DNA of 64,000 nt. Origin: Candidatus Obscuribacterales bacterium. GTDB lineage: Bacteria > Cyanobacteriota > Vampirovibrionia > Obscuribacterales > Obscuribacteraceae. The stretch is taken from contig JAHBVO010000002.1 in the NCBI GenBank assembly GCA_019637435.1, forward strand, positions 372,001 through 436,000, written 5' to 3'. Shown here piece by piece: positions 50,649 to 59,961 of the stretch. Position 1 is the stretch's first letter; every line of letters begins with the position of its first letter. The notes beneath the pieces are model-generated. The model searched no databases. It saw only the letters and a list, made by a program, of their open reading frames with translations, and was not told where the DNA came from. The position numbers were made by a program, and so were the translations under genes.

Positions 50649-52331
50649 ATGGAACGACTTTCCTGCTCGCATCAACCCACTTTTCGCCAACTCCTTACAA
50701 CCGAGGCGATGGCAGAAGCGCACCTTGTGTGGGGTGATGATTTTGTTGATCGACCAGTTCTTCAAGTAGTCACACAGCTGGATCCGCCTCCTTCTCCTGG
50801 CAGTCTGGTTTTAACTACCCAAGCCAATCTTGCTGCTCTGAGTGGTCCTCCTGTCGTGAAGGGATTCACTGGAGTTGTACTAATCACAGCTGTCGACGTC
50901 GAAAAAGAAAAACCGACCTCTGGTACTGGAAGTAGTGCCAAGCGCAATAATCTGGAATCGAGTGTAGCCGCGAAGCCCGTTGTTGCATCATATTTAGAAG
51001 ATCCCGATGTTGAAAAACTTCTGTCGGTTTGTCGTGAAAGTGATGTGCCGCTTTTTGTGTTGCGCGGATTCGGCGACCACATGCAGATTATCGAAGACAT
51101 CCGACTTGCGTTTATAAAGGAAACAAAAACGGCAAGTGCAAGAATGCAATCGATTCTGCTCAGTGTCGTTCTGGAAGAGGGTCTTGAAGGTCTGATCGAC
51201 CAGTTATCTATATGGTTGGATCGACCGGTTGCGATCGAGACTGCAGATTTCAAACTTCTCGCTGCCAGAGGAATGGGCTCCACGCCTGTCAGGCAGCAAA
51301 AACAGGTCACTGACGAAGCGCTGGATACCTTAAACAGTTTGCGAGAACAGACGGAACATCAAACTGTTTTCGATTCGTTCTTATATCCGCTAAAACTCGG
51401 TCGCCGTGTCAGTCTTCCTTTATTATATGCCGGTAGTACTATCGCCGGATATATCTCGGTCATGGTCAAACCGAGCGATAACGAGGAATGGTTGGTCTGG
51501 TATCTGCAACCTGCGGCTCTTGCGGCCATGGTAGATATCATTCACCGGCTTAAGGGAGACTTTGGCCTTTCCGTTGTCCAGAAAAACCTCTTAAAAGATT
51601 TGATCTCGGGAAGACGGCTTTCCGCCACAGACGTTGAGCGTCTGGAAACACATTTTGGTTTTGATCTGGCTGATGGATTTTTTGTTTTCGTGACGCAGGT
51701 AATTCTGGACGATGAAGATGAATCGCTTGAGCCGCGCTTTCCGGAGGAACCCTTTATCGGCGTAGAAGTTGAGGAGACTCGTGTCTACATCGTTCGATAT
51801 AGGGAAGACGATCCCGCCACATGGCAAGAAGAAGCTGCTGAATTGATTACCAAGATCAAGGAGATCAATGGTCCCTGTCGAGTTCAACTTGGCTCGGGCC
51901 GGCGCGTTTCATCGCTAATGGAATTACGCGAGGCTTATCGAGAGGCGCGTCAATCGCTAATCGTCGGATCGATGATGCACGGTGAGGGTGAGTTTCAAAT
52001 TCACTATGGCGAGCTAGGATTGAAGCGTCTTTTGTATCTCGTCATAGATCACCCGGAAGCCGATCGTTTCTACAAGGAGACACTCGCGCTTTTGGAAGCG
52101 TACGACGAAGAATGGGAGTCGGAACTCGTCGATACTCTCAAGGTTTACCTTGCTGAGGGGGCTAACTTGAATTCAGCTGCACGCGCGCTGTTTATTCACC
52201 GGCACACGCTTCGATATCGTCTGGAGCAAATAGCGGATATTTTGAAGGTGGATATAGATTCGCAAGAGGTTTTGCTAAACCTAAATATCGCATTTTTGAT
52301 TCGAGAGATGAAAGGACAATCGGAAAAGTAG
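50649..52331 (+). CDS. PucR/CdaR-type transcriptional regulator
   Basis: The 560-residue protein has an N-terminal PucR-type sensory domain (about residues 20-170; LTTQANLAAL, VLITAVDVEK, VPLFVLRGFGDHMQIIEDI), a GAF-like middle (SIWLDRPVAIETADFKLLAARG; GRRVSLPLLYAGSTIAGYISV) and a C-terminal helix-turn-helix of the PucR C-terminal type: VYLAEGANLNSAARALFIHRHTLRYRLEQIADIL. Members respond to purines or small metabolites and bind promoters of catabolic genes. The start at 50649 is not strongly supported by a ribosome-binding site. It stands alone; its targets are unknown. Confidence 0.88.
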   Translation: MERLSCSHQPTFRQLLTTEAMAEAHLVWGDDFVDRPVLQVVTQLDPPPSPGSLVLTTQANLAALSGPPVVKGFTGVVLITAVDVEKEKPTSGTGSSAKRNNLESSVAAKPVVASYLEDPDVEKLLSVCRESDVPLFVLRGFGDHMQIIEDIRLAFIKETKTASARMQSILLSVVLEEGLEGLIDQLSIWLDRPVAIETADFKLLAARGMGSTPVRQQKQVTDEALDTLNSLREQTEHQTVFDSFLYPLKLGRRVSLPLLYAGSTIAGYISVMVKPSDNEEWLVWYLQPAALAAMVDIIHRLKGDFGLSVVQKNLLKDLISGRRLSATDVERLETHFGFDLADGFFVFVTQVILDDEDESLEPRFPEEPFIGVEVEETRVYIVRYREDDPATWQEEAAELITKIKEINGPCRVQLGSGRRVSSLMELREAYREARQSLIVGSMMHGEGEFQIHYGELGLKRLLYLVIDHPEADRFYKETLALLEAYDEEWESELVDTLKVYLAEGANLNSAARALFIHRHTLRYRLEQIADILKVDIDSQEVLLNLNIAFLIREMKGQSEK

Positions 52332-52353
52332 TGATACCGAAGACGGTGCCCAC

Positions 52354-53046
52354 TCAAGAATATGCAACCACGAATCGAGTGCCTGTATCCATCTCATCCA
52401 TTACTTCGACCTTGTAGCCGCCCAAGATCTGGTTTAATTCCGAATTCTTGTAATAGCGCAGCATCATGCCTTTGCGATGTTTGTCCGTGTAGACATGAGT
52501 TTTATCAGCCAGCTCGAAATATTCACCTGGACCACCGCCTACTTTATCGAAGCATCCGATAAAAACTCCTCCTGGAGTGAGGATGTGCTTGAGCCGCTTC
52601 ATCGTGATTTCAGCAACGTCCATGGGGAAGTGCTCGAAAATCGAGTTCGCGACCACGGCATCGAAGGCACCATCAGGGTATGGCATATCAGCAATATCGC
52701 CGACGTCGAAGTGGATGTCGAGGTCTTCTCTGGTTGCCCATTCACGCGCGAGCTTGACTGCGTGCACTGAGATATCCAGACCGGTAACCTGGAAGCCCTG
52801 TCTGGCTAGATAAACTGAAAGCCAACCTGTGCCGCAGCCAAGATCGAGAATGTTTTTTGCCGATCGTTTTTTCAAGTTCTCCGGAATACTCGGCAGGTAT
52901 GACAGGTCGGGAAGCTGGGTGTAAGCCGACTTCACCGGAGCCCAGGCACGTTCCCAGAAATCGAGATTTTCTCTGTATACGTCGGAATTCAGGAGCTCTT
53001 CAAGGCGCTCCATCGCTGCCGGACTTAGTAGATCCTCATGTGACAT
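52354..53046 (-). CDS. SAM-dependent class I methyltransferase
   Basis: The Rossmann core has motif I ILDLGCGTGWLSVYLARQGF, the acidic end of strand 2 in VTGLDIS, then VGDIADMPYPDGAFDAVVANSIFEHF and LTPGGVFIGCF. The UbiE/methyltransf_11 class fits. The substrate is unknown. ATG 53046 is chosen, while a GTG at 53136 would add 30 non-conserved residues; neither start has a strong ribosome-binding site. N-terminal helices (AMERLEELLNSDVYRENLDFWERAW) precede the fold. Confidence 0.88.
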   Translation of the reverse strand: MSHEDLLSPAAMERLEELLNSDVYRENLDFWERAWAPVKSAYTQLPDLSYLPSIPENLKKRSAKNILDLGCGTGWLSVYLARQGFQVTGLDISVHAVKLAREWATREDLDIHFDVGDIADMPYPDGAFDAVVANSIFEHFPMDVAEITMKRLKHILTPGGVFIGCFDKVGGGPGEYFELADKTHVYTDKHRKGMMLRYYKNSELNQILGGYKVEVMDEMDTGTRFVVAYS

Positions 53047-53392
53047 TGGTTTTCTCGGGTTCGCTGTGCGTTGTTTGATGTTTTCCGGAACCGAATTGGT
53101 TGCCAGGGCTGCTATTTGAGTTTCCAATGGTAGCACGGGATAAATATCAGTCTAGATGCCGAGCGGCGCGCAATGCCGAGGTAGACAAGTAGTGAGAGCT
53201 CCAGTTTTACGCTCGACTTTCGTAACGCCCTGGCGTTGCGGCTTTCGAGGGTGTGTTCGAATCTGTGTCGGCATATGGCGCTCTTGACTTCGGGTAACAC
53301 ATTGTATACATCAGGTTAGATCTTAAGGTCGGGTGGTATCTACTCTTTAAGGCGGGAATCACTATCTCAGACAGGGGACCAGGTTTAGGCTG
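53047..53392. other. Divergent region between methyltransferase and GGDEF gene
   Basis: About 350 bp with no accepted gene if the methyltransferase starts at 53046. Only short shadow frames are present. A TTGTAT (about 53302) is a possible -35 for the downstream gene, with no clear -10. Confidence 0.3.
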
Positions 53393-56300
53393 ATGGCGGA
53401 GCCGAGCCGCATACAACTCCAGATGATGCTGGTGCAGCAGGCGGGTCCTGGTGCACTGCCTCTAAGCATCCTTCCACCGGCGAGCTTCTTGCCGTTCTTG
53501 CGGCAAGTGGAACTGCTGACCGTGGAAGAACGGCTTCGCCCGGTGCTTGTCTACTGGTCGAGGCAGAGCGCCGCGCGTCTGCTCCCCGCCGGGTCTCGCT
53601 TCCGTGAACTCATGCGGGACGCCTGTGTTTCTATCTTCTCTGAAGACCGGCTAGATCCGCCTGACGAATGGTGTTTTCTTATCGAGAGCCATGGTCTGTG
53701 CCTGGTCGTTTACGGGCAGCAAGCCCTTGAGTCACCAGATGGAGAAAAGTATCAGTGTACGGGTTCGATGGAGCCAGCGCTGGTTAAGCAAGCATTTGAC
53801 CGCCTTCTGCCCAAGTGGCAACAGCTCGATCTGAGTGAGAGCAACCGCCTTGAAGATGCTCGCGCGAATCTCGGACCATCGGGCAGTGCGCCTCCATACA
53901 TGCAGCGAATGCGTAGCGCCTGGCCCATCGTCAAAGCGCCTATTCAACAGGGGCTCATCCTCGATCCCTTGCACGGGGTCGGTGGTGGCGAGCCATTCGC
54001 GTCGGGACCTGCTATCCCTGACACATCGATTGGAAAAATTCAACCGATCGCGTTCGAGGGTGGTGGCGGGGGCAATACCAATCCCGGTCAAAACATAATC
54101 TTGCCGGTTTCTCCGATAATCTCGTCATCGTCGGTGATTGCTCCATCACAGCCATCGTTAGGCACGCCTGTTATGGACGCCCGTACTGCTGCTGCCGAAG
54201 CAAAGGGCGGAGCAGGTGCACCGCCTGTGCCACCACCGATCGTCGCTCTCGATCAGGGTGATGATGGAGCGCCGGCCCAAATTCCGATGTTGCTGGATGA
54301 AAACGACGGCGCCGGCGAGGAAGTTTTAGGCTTGATGCCGCCTGCTGCTCAGTCAATCATTTCAGAAATCATCGGACGCTTGAGACACCAGAGCGATTTA
54401 AGTTCGATTCTGCAATTCGCGATTGAAATGTTGGCGCTAAACACTCACGCGGACCGAGGTCTGATCTGGCGAATCGAAGGTGATCATCTCAAAGTTACTA
54501 ACGAGTTCTCCCTGAGCGGTCACAACTGTTTCCTTCAAAACCAACTCACATCACATGAATCGATGGCCGTGGTATTCGAGTTCCTCTCCCGTTTCCCCGA
54601 TGAAACAGGGGTAGGCGTCATCAGTATTCCCAATACCTCCCGTGATACCAACCTCCATAAAGTTTCGCCGACGCTATCTTCGCTTATCGAACTCGGTGGT
54701 GTGAAAGCGCGCCTTATGGCGCAGTTGCGCTCGCGGGGAACATTCTTCGGCTTCCTGGAACTGCAGCAGTGCAGCGGACCTCGCGAATGGAATCCGATTG
54801 ACGCCGTCGTTCTACAAAAGGTCGCGGAAGTTTTAGCCGTTGTTGTCCAACAAACTGCCGACCAATCGAAGATCGAGATGGACGCGCAGGAAATGAAGCT
54901 GATCAACGAGATCGCAAGTCTCTTCCGCGAGTCACGCGGTATGTCGACAAAAGATTCTCTCGTGAAGTCGGTTATGTTGGTGGCGAAACACATGGGTTTC
55001 ATCCACTCCGAAATCTATTTGTATAACAAAGAAGAAAGCGTACTGGAGCCGCAAACACGCGACTCGCAAGTTGATTCCGTCGACATCAGCGATAAGGACA
55101 ATCCGTTCGTTGAAGTATTTAACTCCGGTCGCGGAAAGATGATCAACATCGAGTACACGCGGCGAGCAGATCCGTTTTTCAAACATGATATGGCGCTCGT
55201 GCTTCCGCTCACATCGGAAGGTTCGCGGCTGGGTGTAATCGGCTTGTGGCAACGCTCTCAGGACCGACCGGAATTCCGACCGCAGGATAGAGAACTCGGT
55301 TTGACTATTGCCGGCCACTTGTCCAACGTTATCCGAGCGGACCAGGCGATTTTGCAGATCAGATCGGATCAGGCCAGAGCCGCACTAATCAACAGGGTTT
55401 CCAGCGAAATCAGAAATGCGTTGAAACGTGCCGACCAGATCATGGACACGTTAGTCGAAGCTTTGCATGAGTTCTTCGACCTCGAACTCTGTGTCGCCGC
55501 TCTCTATGATGTTAACGATGAAACCTTCGGCGCCTCGAAAGTGGCTGGTGAAGAAAGTCTGACTCATGACCATGGAAATAATAATGGTTCTGTTTCACCT
55601 CTTGAGAGTCGGGATGCTAAGCCGAAAAACCTTGGCGAACATCTTTTCGCCGCCTATAAGGATCGCTTGAAGGAAGGCGAAGCGATCTTCCTGTCTAGCG
55701 ATGAAATCATCGAGCAGTTAGATGGAGAATTTCCGGAATTTCATGGCGGTACGGCAACGATGGTGCCGCTGTTCTACGCCGGTAACTTCAAGGCGGCACT
55801 ATGCATGGTATCAAAGGAGCAACAAACACGACAGCTTCCTGAGAAGGACATGCATATGGTGCTGGACCTTGCGGATAGAGTAGCAGTTGTGATTTCGCAC
55901 GCTGAGCTCTTTGCGAAGGTCGAACTCGAATCTATTACCGATCCGATGACCGGGTTGTTTAACAGAAGACACTTCGAAGGACAGCTGAGCAAGGAAATTG
56001 ACCGTTATCAGCGGTTCGGCCACCCATTCTCGTTTATCATAATCGACCTTGACTATTTGAAAAAGATCAACGACACCCTCGGTCACGACTACGGGGACGC
56101 TGCCATCAAACATATCGGAAATGTGCTCAAGAAGAGCGTTCGCGATGTGGATACCGTTGCCAGGTTCGGTGGAGAAGAGTTTGTTGTGCTCCTGCCGGAG
56201 ACCGATTTGAAATGGGCTCGCATGGTCGCGGAGCGTATCTGTACGTCCATCCGGGAGAAGTCTGTCGAAGGGATTGGAACCGTCACCGCTTCGGTAGGTG

Positions 56301-57163
56301 TCGCCGTGTTCCCTCGCGATGCGGACGATAAAGAGAAGCTGTTCGAACTTGCCGACAAGGCGTTGTTCCTCGCCAAACACCGCGGACGAAATCAGGTCTG
56401 TACGGTTGCTGAGGATTTGATGCCGAGCGGCAGCGAAGTGGCAATATCCGAGGATATGAAACGAAAAGTGGATGCCGATCGCTACGAGGCTATCGCTGAA
56501 GCAGAGGCTGCGTCGGCACCGACAAAGGCGGAGGTCAAACTCAAACTCGATACCATTCCGGCATTCGATCTCGAGATGGTCGCTGACAAAGGTATTCTTG
56601 GAATTCTCGCCCAGATTATCAAAACGCTCGAAGAGAAGGATTCATACGGTCCGGACCGTTCTCCTCGCGTTTACAGCTATGCAAGCAAGATGGCTACATC
56701 GTTGCATTTGTCTAAGGAGCACGCTGAAATTGTGTCACTAGCTGCGGTGCTCAGCAATTTAGGTAAGATATCCATTCCCGAAGACATCCTCAAGAAGCCC
56801 GGCCCGCTGTCTGATTCTGAACTTGATGTTATCCATCAAACACCGACCGTCGGCGCAAAACTTCTCGAGCCGGCCAAACTTCTCTATCGCGTGTCTCAAA
56901 TCATCGAGGCGTGTCACGAACACTGGGATGGACAGGGCTATCCCAATGGTTTGCGCGGGCACGATATTCCAGTCGAAGCACAGATCGTTTCACTCGTAGA
57001 CTCATATGTTGCCATGACCAGCGACCGTCCATATCGCGGAGCCCTGTCGCATGATGAAACGGTTCGACAGATTCAAGCTGATTCCGGCAAGCGCTGGGAC
57101 GCACGCCTGGTCAAAATCTTCTTATCGATTTTACAGAAAGAGCAAAAGCAGACCGCTTCTTAG
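53393..57163 (+). CDS. Multi-GAF diguanylate cyclase with degenerate HD-GYP domain
   Basis: A cytosolic 1256-residue signalling protein. The N-terminal 180 residues look like a sensory domain, followed by a Pro/Gly-rich linker. Three GAF-like regions (about 333-495, 501-652, 663-837) precede GGDEF (about 855-1010). GGEEF (residues 926-930) is intact, with the inhibitory RxxD site (RDVD) five residues before it, so c-di-GMP synthesis and product inhibition are likely. The HD-GYP domain (about 1080-1250) keeps CHEHWDGQGYPNGL and RPYR, but the HD dyad is Ser-Asn (LSNLGKI), so hydrolysis is doubtful. The small gene at 57160 overlaps its end by 4 bp. Confidence 0.92.
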   Translation: MAEPSRIQLQMMLVQQAGPGALPLSILPPASFLPFLRQVELLTVEERLRPVLVYWSRQSAARLLPAGSRFRELMRDACVSIFSEDRLDPPDEWCFLIESHGLCLVVYGQQALESPDGEKYQCTGSMEPALVKQAFDRLLPKWQQLDLSESNRLEDARANLGPSGSAPPYMQRMRSAWPIVKAPIQQGLILDPLHGVGGGEPFASGPAIPDTSIGKIQPIAFEGGGGGNTNPGQNIILPVSPIISSSSVIAPSQPSLGTPVMDARTAAAEAKGGAGAPPVPPPIVALDQGDDGAPAQIPMLLDENDGAGEEVLGLMPPAAQSIISEIIGRLRHQSDLSSILQFAIEMLALNTHADRGLIWRIEGDHLKVTNEFSLSGHNCFLQNQLTSHESMAVVFEFLSRFPDETGVGVISIPNTSRDTNLHKVSPTLSSLIELGGVKARLMAQLRSRGTFFGFLELQQCSGPREWNPIDAVVLQKVAEVLAVVVQQTADQSKIEMDAQEMKLINEIASLFRESRGMSTKDSLVKSVMLVAKHMGFIHSEIYLYNKEESVLEPQTRDSQVDSVDISDKDNPFVEVFNSGRGKMINIEYTRRADPFFKHDMALVLPLTSEGSRLGVIGLWQRSQDRPEFRPQDRELGLTIAGHLSNVIRADQAILQIRSDQARAALINRVSSEIRNALKRADQIMDTLVEALHEFFDLELCVAALYDVNDETFGASKVAGEESLTHDHGNNNGSVSPLESRDAKPKNLGEHLFAAYKDRLKEGEAIFLSSDEIIEQLDGEFPEFHGGTATMVPLFYAGNFKAALCMVSKEQQTRQLPEKDMHMVLDLADRVAVVISHAELFAKVELESITDPMTGLFNRRHFEGQLSKEIDRYQRFGHPFSFIIIDLDYLKKINDTLGHDYGDAAIKHIGNVLKKSVRDVDTVARFGGEEFVVLLPETDLKWARMVAERICTSIREKSVEGIGTVTASVGVAVFPRDADDKEKLFELADKALFLAKHRGRNQVCTVAEDLMPSGSEVAISEDMKRKVDADRYEAIAEAEAASAPTKAEVKLKLDTIPAFDLEMVADKGILGILAQIIKTLEEKDSYGPDRSPRVYSYASKMATSLHLSKEHAEIVSLAAVLSNLGKISIPEDILKKPGPLSDSELDVIHQTPTVGAKLLEPAKLLYRVSQIIEACHEHWDGQGYPNGLRGHDIPVEAQIVSLVDSYVAMTSDRPYRGALSHDETVRQIQADSGKRWDARLVKIFLSILQKEQKQTAS

Positions 57164-57504
57164 TCTGGCTGCAGCTCAACGCGGTTTGAGCACCAGACTA
57201 TGGGATTCAGTTTCTTCGCCTTCTCGTCCGTGCTCGCCACGTTGATGCCCGTGAACGTAATTAATCCGATGCGACCAGTTTTGTCTCGTCCTACCGAAAT
57301 TTCCGGTAGTGCCGACGCCGCGTTCCATCTGCCGTTGTCGCGCTCCATCTGCTGCGCGACCTGCTCTAGTAAGGCCGGCTTTTGTGAATCCATTTGCCAT
57401 AAGGTTTCCAGAAAGGAGGTCAGACTCTCCTTCCCGTCAAGAACCTCAAAAGCCCTTCGCCTGATTTGCAGAGCGAGCTGTTCGACGTCTTCAATCAAAA
57501 CCAC
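57160..57504 (-). CDS. Small unknown protein, convergent with the GGDEF gene
   Basis: Not recognised. The 114-residue product starts MVLIEDVEQLALQIRRRAFE and has an N-terminal helical half (DSQKPALLEQVAQQMERDNGRW) and a beta-like second half (ISVGRDKTGRIGLITFTGINV). No signal or membrane segment. Its stop overlaps the GGDEF stop by 4 bp on the opposite strand. Possibly cytosolic. Confidence 0.6.
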   Translation of the reverse strand: MVLIEDVEQLALQIRRRAFEVLDGKESLTSFLETLWQMDSQKPALLEQVAQQMERDNGRWNAASALPEISVGRDKTGRIGLITFTGINVASTDEKAKKLNPIVWCSNRVELQPD

Positions 57505-57635
57505 GTCCTCGGATTTAGAGCTTGATTCTAGCCTGCCGGGTAAACAGTATCAATTGATTGCAAATTAGCGTTAAATGGTTCATGGCATTACGATTGTTAT
57601 TGTGAAACCGCCAGGCGCGAACTTACAGTATTGAA

Positions 57636-59573
57636 ATGACTGATTCTATCGAGCAAAAGGAAAAGATTTCTCTTCGTGTCACAGACGAGGTGGATTCGAC
57701 CGCGGCGGACGCTGTGGCAGACCTGTCGGGCGAGAAAGTTGTTAAGGACACCGAAGTGCCGGTTCCTCAGTTTCAAGATTCTGCTCCTCAAACACCTGCG
57801 CCGGTTGACGCTGCACCGGATTTTAGCGGTCGGTTCCAGGTTCTAAACCGCATTGGCGAAGGCGGTATGGGCGTAGTCTACAAGGTTTTTGACCCGGCGC
57901 TCGAAAAGGTTTTTGCAGTTAAGGTGCTCAAATCATTTCTTGCTGGTGACAAGCAAGCTCTGAAGAGATTCGAGAGAGAGGCTGATGCTGCGATTAGTTT
58001 GAACCATCATGGTCTGGTTTCAATCTATGAGCATGGCGTTACGGCTGATGGTACGCCGTTTCTCTTAATGGATTATGTTGACGGAGAAAATCTCGCCGAG
58101 GTGATTGCGCACGGCGGCAGGATTGAAACATCCCGTTGTCTCAGGCTATTTTCTCAAGTGATTGAGGCGCTGCAGCATGTTCATAGCGCGGGATTGATTC
58201 ACCGCGACATCAAGCCTCGAAACATAATTTTGTTTAAAACAGAAACAGGTGAAGAGGCGATCAAGCTGGTCGACTTTGGAATCGCTAAAGAATCTGTTCA
58301 TGCCGGTGATACTGCATCTGGTGTTACTCAGACCGGCGACTTTCTGGGCAGCCCCCTGTACATGAGTCCTGAACAGTGTCACGGCGCAGAGCTCGAGCAA
58401 CGTTCCGACATCTACTCGGCTGGTTGTGTGTTTTATGAAATGCTCACCGGTGCAACACCTTTTGCCAGTAACAATCCGGTAAAGATTGTCGTCGGTCACT
58501 TGAATGAAAAACCGACCGCACCTTCCACTCTGATGCCGGATAAGCCCGCGTTGTCGGAGGCGCTCGACAGAATAACTCTCAAATGTTTGGAGAAAAATCC
58601 CGACTATCGATACCACTCGGCGGCTGCACTGCTTCACGATTTGCGCCTGGTAGAGAGCAATCAAAATCCATTTAGAGAGCGAGCAAAGCAGGATCGCAAG
58701 TTACTTTTCGCGTTTTGCAGTTTAATGGGGTTGATGATGTGTGTCGTTGTTGGTGCCAGTTTCATTCCATTCGACACGGGCACCTTTACCGGCGCGATTC
58801 GCCCGCACGCCGTGCCAATATTCATAGTCAGCGTCCTTACGTTTTTGTCCTTAAGCAAGCTGATGACCGTTATGCGCACCCGGGGGCAAAAGCCCCAATC
58901 GCGTGCTGTAACAATGGTGCCGTGGACGGTATCATATCTGTCTATGCTGGGAGCCTATGTTATGCTTCCGAAGGTGCCGGATGAACCGTCGGCGGTGATT
59001 GCGTATGTATGCGCGTTTGCTCTCACCCTGGTTGGGATGTTCGGCGTTTTCTTCAGATATCTGTCGGCTCCGAAGGAGTCATTTCTAGCGCCTTTAGAGA
59101 ATGCCGGTCACCGTTCACCGACTGCTGATGAAAACCGACTGCTTCGACTGTTTAGAACATTTATCCTGCTCACTGCCGCGTTCATGGCTCTTTACTGCAA
59201 AGCTCCAACCACTGTCTGGTTGAGCAATATACTTCCTTTTGTTGGTCCGGCGCTGTTTTTGCTGGCAACTGCGGGCGTAGCATTTTCAGTGGCGCGAAAA
59301 TTCAGACGAAAGAAGGAACAGATCCGACCTGGCGATCGCTGGCTTTTGTTGGGCTGCGGCTCGTTTCTTGCTTACATCATTTCCGATCTTGGGCAGGTCG
59401 TCCTGGACACTTTGAAAAACAATTTTATGATTGCCCTGCCGCAGTATACGCCAATCTATAGCGCTGTTGTCACTTTGGAATTTGCGTCTATGATTCTAAC
59501 AGTTGCGTTTGCGATGGTCTTTCTCGCGCGTCGAAGCAGTGTCAGTCCGTTTGGAAAGTCTGATGGATGGTAG
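57636..59573 (+). CDS. Ser/Thr protein kinase with polytopic C-terminal membrane domain
   Basis: A Hanks-type kinase domain (about residues 64-335) has the glycine loop IGEGGMGVVYK, catalytic Lys in FAVKVLK, HRDIKPRN and DFG in LVDFGIAKE, then SPLYMSPEQ and SDIYSAGCVFYEMLTG. All catalytic residues are present. The 60-residue N-terminal extension is acidic. After the kinase domain, from about residue 357, seven or eight membrane helices follow, in contrast to the usual single-pass PASTA or TPR form. The sensor could respond to membrane state. The ATG has no strong ribosome-binding site. Confidence 0.93.
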   Translation: MTDSIEQKEKISLRVTDEVDSTAADAVADLSGEKVVKDTEVPVPQFQDSAPQTPAPVDAAPDFSGRFQVLNRIGEGGMGVVYKVFDPALEKVFAVKVLKSFLAGDKQALKRFEREADAAISLNHHGLVSIYEHGVTADGTPFLLMDYVDGENLAEVIAHGGRIETSRCLRLFSQVIEALQHVHSAGLIHRDIKPRNIILFKTETGEEAIKLVDFGIAKESVHAGDTASGVTQTGDFLGSPLYMSPEQCHGAELEQRSDIYSAGCVFYEMLTGATPFASNNPVKIVVGHLNEKPTAPSTLMPDKPALSEALDRITLKCLEKNPDYRYHSAAALLHDLRLVESNQNPFRERAKQDRKLLFAFCSLMGLMMCVVVGASFIPFDTGTFTGAIRPHAVPIFIVSVLTFLSLSKLMTVMRTRGQKPQSRAVTMVPWTVSYLSMLGAYVMLPKVPDEPSAVIAYVCAFALTLVGMFGVFFRYLSAPKESFLAPLENAGHRSPTADENRLLRLFRTFILLTAAFMALYCKAPTTVWLSNILPFVGPALFLLATAGVAFSVARKFRRKKEQIRPGDRWLLLGCGSFLAYIISDLGQVVLDTLKNNFMIALPQYTPIYSAVVTLEFASMILTVAFAMVFLARRSSVSPFGKSDGW

Positions 59574-59621
59574 TCTGTGACGAGCCGCTGGCTAGATAAT
59601 CGACTTACATCCTCGTAAGTT

Positions 59622-59840
59622 CTACTGTTCGCGAGATTCGGAATTGCTGCGATATGCGGTGCAGACGACCGCCGCGGGGCGTTCGGCCTTCAAACAATCG
59701 TTGTCGTTGTTGAACCGGCAATCGTCGCAAAGAAACTTGCCTTTCCCCTGGCTGGAGCCAGCCGCATAGAGCGAGATTGCGCTGGCGATCGCGACAGTCA
59801 GCAACAAGAAAACGACTTGCCAATCGGTGATCTGTTCCAT
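59622..59840 (-). CDS. Small Cys-rich single-pass membrane protein
   Basis: ATG 59840 is chosen because GAGGG lies 4-5 bases upstream; the frame also reaches 59879. One membrane helix (WQVVFLLLTVAIASAISLYAA) is followed by a soluble tail with four Cys in CDDCRFNNDNDCLKAERPAA and VCTAY. The C-x2-C-x7-C spacing could bind a metal or form disulfides. Not recognised. Confidence 0.6.
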   Translation of the reverse strand: MEQITDWQVVFLLLTVAIASAISLYAAGSSQGKGKFLCDDCRFNNDNDCLKAERPAAVVCTAYRSNSESREQ

Positions 59841-59961
59841 CTTCCCTCGGTGAGCCAGCTTTGTGACAGCGTTGTGCAATCGCCAATCGAGATGCCAAGC
59901 AACGCGCCTTCACGGTATGATTATCTGTTAATCGGCTCCGAGCACGAGCTCGCGGTCGGCG

